DNA from: Verrucomicrobiales bacterium
GTDB taxonomy: Bacteria > Verrucomicrobiota > Verrucomicrobiia > Verrucomicrobiales > DEV007
DNA length: 42,574 nucleotides
Reading direction: 5' to 3'
NCBI GenBank assembly: GCA_029213265.1
Contig: JARGNG010000027.1
Coordinates: 17,674 to 60,247 of the forward strand
Position numbers and translations under genes: made by a program. Below, piece by piece: positions 9,085-16,326 of this stretch. A model generated the notes under the pieces. It was not told the origin of the DNA, ran no database searches, and saw nothing but the letters and a program-made list of their open reading frames with translations. Every line of letters begins with the position of its first letter. The first letter of the stretch is position 1.

Positions 9085-9317
9085 TCGCCGTAAATCGCAA
9101 ACTGGGCTCGATCCCTTTTCTGCTGCTTCGACGGTCAGGGGAGAGGCGAGCTTCACGGAAGCGGACGGGAACCTGTTTATTCGGGCGATGAAGGAAGTGG
9201 TCTGTATTGGCTCGAGTTCTGATAGAGTCGAATAGGCCTTGTTCCAGAGCCGGACAATCGGACTCGGTTCTCGCGGACCAGACTCCGTTCCCCTCTCAGC
9301 CCCCTTGCCAGAAGGGA

Positions 9318-9956
9318 TCAGGCAAACCCTGAAACCGTTTCGAGAACCGGGGAAAAGAGGCCCCAGAGTTGCTGGGAAACGCTCCAATCGAATATGGCCT
9401 CGATGGAGATTCCCTGCCAGATGCCAACGATAATCCAAAAGAAGAACTGATATCGCTTTCGCGAAAACTCGGTGCCAATTTGGTGCTGGGCAAGAATCGC
9501 CCCGGGCCAGCCTCCAAGTAATTCCAGGAAATGAAGTGCCGAATCCGGAGTGCAATTCCCAATCCCGTCCCTTCGAAACTCGTGGCAGTGATACAGAAGA
9601 AACGTTGCCGCTGAAAGGAGGAACACGTATGCCACACAGTGGAAGAATCCCCCGGGAAGAGGCGCTATGAGAAAAGCCAGGATGGGAAGGACAAGAAAAA
9701 GAGTCGGCCATGCTCCCTTCAAATCGTGGAAGAGACCACGCGCACGGAGCAATACGACATCGGTAGCGTGAGGCCATTCGCCTTCTCCACTCGCAAGATT
9801 GTGGAGGACGCGGTCCCCCTCCTGCGGTCGCCGGTGAAATCGTTGAAAGTCCTTTGCATAGACAGGAATCACCTCTTCTTCACTGAAGGAAAGAAAACCG
9901 GATCCTTCGTGGTTGCTCCAGGTGATGACTTTGGAATCGTGGGCAGGCGTGGTCAT
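9318..9956 (-). CDS. Cold-shock-domain-like/DUF1294 fusion membrane protein
   Basis: A 212-residue protein. Residues about 8-65 (KVITWSNHEGSGFLSF ... RRPQEGDRVLHNL) look like a diverged cold-shock domain of the kind fused to DUF1294 proteins. The remainder has four hydrophobic segments, including PTLFLVLPILAFLIAPLPGG and FFWIIVGIWQGISIEAIF. The DUF1294 signature HFLELLGGWPGAILAQH (about 142-158) is followed by FSRKRYQFFFW. Aromatic RNP-type residues of the cold-shock domain are partly lost, so nucleic-acid binding is uncertain. The function of DUF1294 is unknown. The start codon lies exactly at the end of a large AT-rich inverted repeat, which makes its regulation unusual. It is monocistronic, with opposite-strand neighbours on both sides. 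Confidence 0.78.
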   Translation of the reverse strand: MTTPAHDSKVITWSNHEGSGFLSFSEEEVIPVYAKDFQRFHRRPQEGDRVLHNLASGEGEWPHATDVVLLRARGLFHDLKGAWPTLFLVLPILAFLIAPLPGGFFHCVAYVFLLSAATFLLYHCHEFRRDGIGNCTPDSALHFLELLGGWPGAILAQHQIGTEFSRKRYQFFFWIIVGIWQGISIEAIFDWSVSQQLWGLFSPVLETVSGFA

Positions 9957-9991
9957 ATATCATTATAATTATGGAAATTATAATGATATAT
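9955..9991 (-). promoter_or_regulatory. 16-bp perfect AT-rich inverted repeat at the CSD/DUF1294 start codon
   Basis: The arms are 9955-9970 (ATATATCATTATAATT) and 9976-9991, perfectly complementary, with a 5-nt spacer. On the minus strand the 3' arm ends with the first two bases of the ATG (9956-9954) of the CSD/DUF1294 gene. In the mRNA, the start codon would therefore lie at the foot of an AU-only-rich hairpin with no Shine-Dalgarno sequence between hairpin and start. It could be a DNA operator for a dimeric repressor or a 5'-UTR RNA switch. It is not a terminator: the stem has almost no GC and there is no fitting upstream gene. Confidence 0.7.
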
Positions 9992-10132
9992 CAAGAAAAA
10001 TCAGGATTTGCCCGGACCGGCGGACCTTGTTGCACCAAATAGAGAAGGAAGCATGGGCGTGCTGGGCGCAAAGATTTCTTCCATCTCTCGTTTTTTCGAA
10101 ACTTTTGGTCTTCGTACGGGTATCATCGTTTC

Positions 10133-11398
10133 ATGAACCGATCTCTCTTCCTGCTTGCACTCTTTTCACTTACTCTGCACTCCGCCCAGGCCGACTGGAC
10201 CCAGTTTCGCGGCCCGAACGCTCAGGGAGTCAGCTCCGAAACCGTCCCCACAAAATGGAGCGCCTCCGAAGGACTCGCCTGGACTCTCGATCTTCCGGGC
10301 GAGGGGAGCTCCTGCCCGATCGTTTCCGGGGACGCGGTTTTCGTGACGGCTTTCTCAGGCAGTGGCGAAGAAATCCTCCGCCATCTCCTTCGCATCGATC
10401 TGAATTCGGGCGAAGTCGTCTGGGAAAAGAAAATCCCTGTCGACTACCCCGAGGACGAAGCCAAGGGTTACATCACCGAACACGGTTACGCCAGCAACAC
10501 TCCCGTGACCGACGGAAAAGCGGTCTACTGCTATTTGGGAAAAGCCGGTGTCTACGCTTTCGACTTTGACGGAAAGGAACTCTGGAAAGTCAGAACAGGC
10601 GATCTCAGCTCCCCCAAAGCATGGGGATCCGCTTCGAGCCCGATTCTCTACAAGGACACCTTGATTGTTCCGGCCGGAGAGGAAAAGAATTCCATTCTCG
10701 CGCTGAACACGGCCGACGGAGCGGTGAAGTGGACCGCCGACGGGGACAGTCTCGTCCAGACCTATGGCACGCCGATTCTGGCTCCGGTCGATGACACGCG
10801 AACCGATCTCGTCTTTGCCGCCGCCGCCGAATGGTGGGGCCTGAACCCCGAGACCGGAAAGCTTCGCTGGTTTGCGGAATACAATCTCCCCGGCAACATG
10901 TCGAACACGGCTCATCTCAGTGGGGATATCCTGACGGTATCGGGGGGATTTCCCAGAACGGCCCGGGTCGCTCTTAAAACCGGGGGAACCGGCGACCTCA
11001 CTGACAAGATTCTCTACGATACGCAGAAGCCCGCGACCTACATGACCGCGCCGGTCGAGCAGGACGGTGTTCTCTACTGGATCTCTGACGGGGGCATCGC
11101 CTTTGCCGCGAAGCCCGGCGAGGCGGAAGAACTCTGGACGGAGCGCGTCCCCGGATTGACCGGAGCCGGCGGTCGGGGAAAACCTTTCTACGCGTCACCC
11201 ATCCTCGCCGGCGGGAAAATCTATGCAGTCAGTCGCGCCAACGGAACCTTTGTCATCGAGCCGTCTGCGGACGGGCTCCAGGTTCTCGCCCAGAACAAGA
11301 TCGAAGGTGATGAGACGCTCTTCAACGCGACGCCGGCCGTGGCCGATGGGAAACTGCTGCTGCGTTCACAAAAGGCGCTGTATTGCGTAGGGGAGTAA
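10133..11398 (+). CDS. Secreted PQQ-binding-like beta-propeller protein
   Basis: A 421-residue protein with a signal peptide (MNRSLFLLALFSLTLHSAQA) followed directly by DWTQFRGPNAQGVS, the classic opening of PQQ-like (BamB-like) propellers common in Planctomycetes and Verrucomicrobia. Repeated blades carry the pattern 'W-x-G ... NGELVW' (for example LRIDLNSGEVVWEKK, AVKWTADG, KLRWFAEY) and the blade ends near YAVSRANGTFVIEP. No catalytic dehydrogenase motif or heme site is seen, so this is a propeller scaffold or sugar/alcohol-binding protein and not a proven enzyme. It ends just before a bidirectional terminator shared with the convergent tpiA. Confidence 0.85.
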   Translation: MNRSLFLLALFSLTLHSAQADWTQFRGPNAQGVSSETVPTKWSASEGLAWTLDLPGEGSSCPIVSGDAVFVTAFSGSGEEILRHLLRIDLNSGEVVWEKKIPVDYPEDEAKGYITEHGYASNTPVTDGKAVYCYLGKAGVYAFDFDGKELWKVRTGDLSSPKAWGSASSPILYKDTLIVPAGEEKNSILALNTADGAVKWTADGDSLVQTYGTPILAPVDDTRTDLVFAAAAEWWGLNPETGKLRWFAEYNLPGNMSNTAHLSGDILTVSGGFPRTARVALKTGGTGDLTDKILYDTQKPATYMTAPVEQDGVLYWISDGGIAFAAKPGEAEELWTERVPGLTGAGGRGKPFYASPILAGGKIYAVSRANGTFVIEPSADGLQVLAQNKIEGDETLFNATPAVADGKLLLRSQKALYCVGE

Positions 11399-11412
11399 AC
11401 CCGCCGCCCCAC

Positions 11413-11445
11413 AAAAAACCCGCAGCCTTTCGACTGCGGATTTTT
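11413..11445. terminator. Bidirectional Rho-independent terminator
   Basis: CCGCAG (11420-11425) and CTGCGG (11434-11439) form a 6-bp stem with an 8-nt loop. On the plus strand it is followed by a T-run (11441-11445) and on the minus strand by a T-run complementary to A 11413-11418. It sits between the convergent propeller gene and tpiA and can serve both. Confidence 0.8.
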
Positions 11446-11489
11446 CCAAATTCAGTTGTGAACTCCGACCGAAATTCGCAGGAGATTTA

Positions 11490-12257
11490 TCAGCCACCAA
11501 TTCCGGCGCCGACGATCTCGGCGAAGCTGTTGGGATCAAGTGCCGCTCCTCCGACGAGGAATCCGTCGATGTCAGGCTGGTTGATGAGCTCTTCGGCATT
11601 GCCGGGCTTCACGCTGCCACCGTACTGGATGCGCGTGGCACCTGCGACGTCACTTCCGAAGATTTTCTCCAGAACGCTGCGAACAAAAGCCTGCGTTTCC
11701 TGGGCCTGCTCCTTGCTGGCAGTAACACCCGTTCCGATTGCCCAGACCGGCTCGTAAGCGATCACGATATCCGCCATTTGGTCGGCACTGATGCCGGCAA
11801 GACTGCCTTCGAGCTGGCTCGTAAGAACACTCTCGAGCTGTCCGCCCTCACGCTCTTCGAGAGACTCCCCGATGCAGAGAATCGGCTTCATTCCAGCAGC
11901 CAGTGTTGCGTGGACCTTCTTGTTGATGACCGCGTCATCTTCTCCGTAGAGGGAGCGGCGCTCGCTGTGTCCAAGGATCACGTAGTCCACGCCCACGTCA
12001 TTCAGCATGGCTGCGCTGGTTTCCCCGGTGAAGGCACCGTTGGCCTCGTGGGACATGTTCTGAGCGGCAAGGTCGACCGCGGGATTCGGTCCGATCAGCT
12101 CAGCTGCTTTCGGCAGAGTGACAAAGGACGCACCGATGACGATGTCGACGTTCACAGGTTGAGAAAAGGTGGAAAGAAACGTGTCCAGATAGGTAACCGC
12201 CTCGGAGGGCGTCACGTTCATTTTCCAGTTGGCGGCGATAATAGGTTTACGGCTCAT
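11490..12257 (-). CDS. tpiA: Triosephosphate isomerase
   Basis: A 255-residue enzyme interconverting dihydroxyacetone phosphate and glyceraldehyde-3-phosphate in the cytoplasm. Visible hallmarks are IIAANWKMN (substrate-binding Asn/Lys, at the N-terminus), GHSERR (catalytic His), AYEPVWAIGTG (catalytic Glu and the flexible loop) and GGSVKPGN / GFLVGGAAL (phosphate binding). The start MSRKPIIAANWKMN is chosen over an upstream in-frame ATG because the latter adds 24 residues not seen in the family. It is the last gene of the gap-pgk-tpiA block and is followed by the bidirectional terminator. Confidence 0.97.
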   Translation of the reverse strand: MSRKPIIAANWKMNVTPSEAVTYLDTFLSTFSQPVNVDIVIGASFVTLPKAAELIGPNPAVDLAAQNMSHEANGAFTGETSAAMLNDVGVDYVILGHSERRSLYGEDDAVINKKVHATLAAGMKPILCIGESLEEREGGQLESVLTSQLEGSLAGISADQMADIVIAYEPVWAIGTGVTASKEQAQETQAFVRSVLEKIFGSDVAGATRIQYGGSVKPGNAEELINQPDIDGFLVGGAALDPNSFAEIVGAGIGG

Positions 12258-12326
12258 GATGTAGGGGGCGCCTGCGGCGCGTGAGAAAGTGGGAAGATAA
12301 AAAGTAAAAGGGTTTCCAGTTTGTTT

Positions 12327-12355
12327 CAACAGGGTTGGGTCACTGACTCAACCCT
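12327..12355 (+). repeat. 29-nt dispersed palindromic repeat, copy A
   Basis: It begins CAACAGGGT and ends CAACCCT. The inner stem is AGGGTTG (12331-12337) with CAACCCT (12349-12355). It matches copy C (28882-28910) at 24 of 29 positions counted by eye, and copy B (28325-28353) shares the same length and ends. It lies between pgk and tpiA. Confidence 0.65.
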
Positions 12356-12368
12356 CTCGGGTAATCTC

Positions 12369-13571
12369 TCAGGCATCGTCGAGAGCGGCGATTCCGGGGA
12401 GCTCTTTTCCTTCGAGAAGCTCGAGTGAGGCACCTCCCCCGGTGGACATGTGATCCATCTTTTCGCCAAAGCCGAACTGGTTGGCGGCGGTAACGGAGTC
12501 ACCTCCACCGACGATCTTGATGGCGTTTTCGTTCGCGGCAATGGCAGCGCCGACCGCTTTGGTTCCGATATCGAATCCACGCTTTTCAAAAACTCCCATC
12601 GGGCCGTTCCAGATGATGGTCCCGGCTTCGGCGATCTTTGCAGCGAATTCTTTGCAAGCAAGATCACCAATGTCAATGCCCTCGCGGTCCGCAGGAATTT
12701 CTCCTCCCTCGCCCCACGGAAGCGTCACTTCGGTAGGAGCATCGTCGGCAAATTCCTTCGTATGACGGGTGTCGGCCGGCAAAAGGAACTCGGTATTGTT
12801 TTTCTTTGCCGTTTCGAGAATTTCGAGAGCGAGGTCGGTCGCATCCGGTTCAGCCAGACTCATTCCGATTTGGTAGCCCTGAGCGAGGCGGAAGGTATTG
12901 GCCATGGCACCGCCGATAATGAAGGCGTCGGCTTTCTCCATGAGGCGCTCGAGAATCTTGATCTTGTCTGAAACTTTCGCGCCCCCCATGATCACGACGA
13001 AAGGCCGCTGAGGCTCTTCCAGCTTCGTAACGAGGAACTCGAGTTCCTTCTCGATGAGGAATCCCATCGCGCAGGTGTCGATGTAATCCGTCACTCCGGC
13101 CGTGGAGGCGTGAGCACGGTGAGCCGTTCCGAAAGCATCATTCACGTAGATGTCACCGTGAGCAGCCAGTTGCTTCGAAAATTCAGCATCGTTGTCAGTT
13201 TCACCGGCGTAAAAGCGCACGTTCTCCAGAAGGATTACCTCTCCATTCTGGAGATCAGCTACAGCGGCTGCGGCATCCGGTCCGACGCAATCGTCGACGA
13301 ATTTCACTTTGGCGGAAATCAATTCACCCAGTCGGTCCGCAGCTGGCTTCAGAGAGAACGCAGGATTCTTTTCCCCCTTGGGACGCCCGAGGTGGGACAT
13401 CAGAATGACGCGACCGCCTGCGTTGGTGAGATGCTCGATGGACGGAATCGCCCCCTTGATCCGGCTGTCATCCGTGATGTTGCCGTCATCGTCGAGCGGC
13501 ACATTAAAGTCGACGCGCATGAGGACGCGTTTCCCGGCGGGTTCAATGTTGCGAATGGAAAGTTTTTTCAT
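12369..13571 (-). CDS. pgk: Phosphoglycerate kinase
   Basis: A 400-residue cytoplasmic glycolytic kinase transferring phosphate from 1,3-bisphosphoglycerate to ADP. RVLMRVDFNVPLDDDG near the N-terminus, SHLGRPKG, LLENVRFYAGE, DAFGTAHRAHAS, VIMGGAKVSDKI, WNGPMGVFE and GGGDSVTAANQFG follow in the canonical order of the two-domain enzyme, and the length is typical. The start MKKLSIRNIEPAGKRV fits the family. It lies downstream of gap behind a terminator-like hairpin, so part of its transcription may depend on read-through or its own promoter. It is followed by tpiA across a 111-nt spacer that contains the 29-nt repeat. Confidence 0.97.
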   Translation of the reverse strand: MKKLSIRNIEPAGKRVLMRVDFNVPLDDDGNITDDSRIKGAIPSIEHLTNAGGRVILMSHLGRPKGEKNPAFSLKPAADRLGELISAKVKFVDDCVGPDAAAAVADLQNGEVILLENVRFYAGETDNDAEFSKQLAAHGDIYVNDAFGTAHRAHASTAGVTDYIDTCAMGFLIEKELEFLVTKLEEPQRPFVVIMGGAKVSDKIKILERLMEKADAFIIGGAMANTFRLAQGYQIGMSLAEPDATDLALEILETAKKNNTEFLLPADTRHTKEFADDAPTEVTLPWGEGGEIPADREGIDIGDLACKEFAAKIAEAGTIIWNGPMGVFEKRGFDIGTKAVGAAIAANENAIKIVGGGDSVTAANQFGFGEKMDHMSTGGGASLELLEGKELPGIAALDDA

Positions 13572-13647
13572 TTTGGATACTGGATCTGAGTGATGGGATG
13601 TTGGCAGGTTGCGGAGGACTACGATTCAATCCCCGGGATCCAACATC

Positions 13648-13686
13648 AAAAAAATGGGCGCCACCAACCAAACAGCCGGGGCGCCC
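13648..13686 (-). terminator. Rho-independent terminator between gap and pgk
   Basis: On the minus strand GGGCGCC (13686-13680) pairs with GGCGCCC (13662-13656) across a 17-nt loop and is followed by a run of seven T (complement of 13654-13648). It sits 36 nt after the gap stop and before pgk, so it may end gap mRNA and set the gap:pgk ratio. Confidence 0.75.
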
Positions 13687-13721
13687 ACAAAGAAAGATGC
13701 TAGTGGAATTCCACAGCGGTT

Positions 13722-14783
<1,062 letters not shown>

Positions 14784-15202
14784 TCAGCTCCACCTACTTG
14801 GCGGCAGCCGCGGCTACCGTAGGGAGGAATATTGATCCGTCAAAGGAAAAGCCGGTGCCAAAAGAGATACAGAAATCAACAATTCCTCATTTCTCAGGAA
14901 ATTGCCGGGGAAAACGCGGGGCTGCGGCGCGACAGGGCACGAAACCGGGTGGTCTTTGCAGGTCAAACAAGCAAAGGTGCTTCCGGGCATTTCCCCCCAT
15001 GAAACGGGGTTTCAGGGGCTCCAACCGGAATATTTCATGCGAAAAGGCGATCAAAATCTGAACATAATGCGGAGGGGATAGTCGTATTCATTTGGAAAAC
15101 ATCGGCAATTCCGCCGAACCACAAACACAAACCTCCCAAAATCCCCCCGAAAGGCGAAAGTATTTCGATTATACGAAATTTTAAAAAATCTTAACTTTTG
15201 CC

Positions 15203-15230
15203 TTGCGGTTGAAATTATAAATTTTATAGT
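15203..15230 (+). promoter_or_regulatory. Candidate sigma-70-type promoter of the ParA-like gene
   Basis: TTGCGG (15203-15208), 16-nt spacer, TATAGT (15225-15230), in the most AT-rich part of the intergenic region, with the ATG 22 nt after the -10 box. The -35 and -10 each match the consensus at four or more positions. Confidence 0.4.
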
Positions 15231-15252
15231 CAGACTGTAAATTCGACCTGCC

Positions 15253-15960
15253 ATGAAAAAACTTATTGTCGTAGTCAATGACCTGGAGCGCTCCGGAAAA
15301 TCTTGCACCGCCCGCGCTATCACCCATCACCTCAACGAGCTTGAGGTTAATCACCTTCTCGTCACCTCCAACGAAATGGACATGACGGACTCCTTCGCGG
15401 GAGAGTTCTGGGACCTCGAAGATCAGTTTGAGATCCCTCAACTCATCGGCGCTCTCGACAGCCATGATGCGGTCGTAGTCGATATCCATACCGGAGCGGC
15501 CCGCAACTTCGGTGAGTTCTGCGAGAATCAGGAACTCGAAAATCTCCTCGCCGAGCTCGACACGGAGATGACTCTCGTGATCCCGAACAACCAGAGCGAG
15601 CGCTGCAACGAGGAAATCACGGATCTCGCTGAGATCTTTGCCGACCAGGCGGACTATGTCATCGCTCACCTCCCCGCAGATGAGCGCACGCAAGTTGATT
15701 GGAAGAAGAGTCCTGCAGAGAAAGCGATCCGCTACCTCGGTGCTGCTCAAGTCGATCTCCCGGGACTGTCCGACGATCTCCTCACGGCTATGCAGAACAC
15801 CGAAGTCGAATTTGCAGAGGCTCTCAACAATCCCTCCGGACTCCCCCGCTTCGCAGAAGTTCAGGTCACTCAGTGGCTTGAAAAAACTTCGGAAGCTCTC
15901 TCCATCGGTCGCGAATATCTCGTTCCGGAGGAAGTTGGCGAAGTTGCGCTCGACTACTGA
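15253..15960 (+). CDS. ParA/CobQ-like P-loop NTPase, orphan
   Basis: A 235-residue acidic cytoplasmic protein. MKKLIVVVNDLERSGKSCTARA is a beta-strand followed by a Walker-A-like P-loop (G15-K16-S17). It lacks the extra signature lysine of true deviant-Walker ParA/MinD proteins. VVVDIHTG (about 74-81) fits a Walker B / switch-II strand, and VIPNNQS resembles the base-recognition region of MinD-like folds. No ParB, conjugation or toxin gene is nearby. It has its own promoter candidate and a strong terminator, so it is monocistronic. The function is unknown; chromosome-, plasmid- or polysaccharide-related ATPase roles are all possible. The P-loop-fold assignment is moderately sure. Confidence 0.65.
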   Translation: MKKLIVVVNDLERSGKSCTARAITHHLNELEVNHLLVTSNEMDMTDSFAGEFWDLEDQFEIPQLIGALDSHDAVVVDIHTGAARNFGEFCENQELENLLAELDTEMTLVIPNNQSERCNEEITDLAEIFADQADYVIAHLPADERTQVDWKKSPAEKAIRYLGAAQVDLPGLSDDLLTAMQNTEVEFAEALNNPSGLPRFAEVQVTQWLEKTSEALSIGREYLVPEEVGEVALDY

Positions 15961-16006
15961 TCACATCGCTCACCACGAGCCGAATTTACCCCTCAGAATC
16001 GAAAAG

Positions 16007-16031
16007 GGCTTTCCTCCGGGAAAGCCTTTTT
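16007..16031 (+). terminator. Rho-independent terminator after the ParA-like gene
   Basis: GGCTTTCC (16007-16014) pairs with GGAAAGCC (16019-16026) over a 4-nt loop, followed by TTTTT (16027-16031). An A-run precedes the stem on the plus strand, so weak bidirectional use is possible. Confidence 0.85.
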
Positions 16032-16070
16032 CCGTGTTTGAGTTGTTTGCGGGCGGTCTCTTCGAAGCCG

Positions 16071-16119
16071 GGGCGACAATGACGCCCTTTCCTCGGCTTT
16101 TCAGCCGCGGCTAAAGGGC
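16071..16119. repeat. Compound inverted-repeat element, REP-like
   Basis: Outer stem GCCCTTT (16084-16090) with AAAGGGC (16113-16119); inner hairpin CGGCT (16094-16098) with AGCCG (16103-16107); and an overlapping alternative stem GGGCG (16071-16075) with CGCCC (16083-16087). It lies between the ParA-like terminator and the sulfatase remnant. There is no T-run, so it is unlikely to be a simple terminator. No second copy was seen in the window. Confidence 0.45.
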
Positions 16120-16143
16120 TCCCTGGATCCTTTCGCGAAGTTC

Positions 16144-16326
16144 TTATCTGACCTTTTGCAGATCCGCTTCTCTCCCGGGGTCATCCATCACGTTGCTCTC
16201 TTCGCCCGGATCGACTTCCAGATCCGGGCGGAGGTCGTCGACCGCGATGAAGAGAATATTGTGCCGGTCCTCTCCGACAACGGCGGAGGCGAGGACCAAA
16301 CACGAAAGTAGAATTGATTTCATCAT
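16144..16326 (-). pseudogene. Sulfatase remnant with internal deletion
   Basis: A 60-codon frame joins two ends of a sulfatase. Residues 1-35 are a signal peptide plus RHNILFIAVDDLRPDL, the standard sulfatase N-terminus with metal-binding aspartates. Residues about 36-60 (EVDPGEESNVMDDPGREADL) match the standard sulfatase C-terminus. The formylglycine site and about 400 residues are missing, so the product cannot be a sulfatase. A 10-bp inverted repeat (16203-16212 and 16221-16230) straddles the junction. The ATG overlaps the stop of the preceding TIM-barrel gene (ATGA-type), implying a former translationally coupled pair. It remains an open frame with an intact signal peptide, so a small exported peptide is conceivable. 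Confidence 0.8.

Noticed and set aside
7756..9777. Long minus-strand open frame (673 codons) over the DUF1501 gene
   Set aside because: Antisense shadow of the DUF1501 gene, with no recognisable domain.
9955..9991. Palindrome as a transcription terminator
   Set aside because: Arms are almost pure A/T, no gene ends there, and it overlaps the start codon of a gene.
14798..15061. 87-codon plus-strand open frame in the gap/ParA spacer
   Set aside because: Low-complexity start (AAAAA) and basic, feature-poor sequence; no ribosome-binding site or homology recognised.
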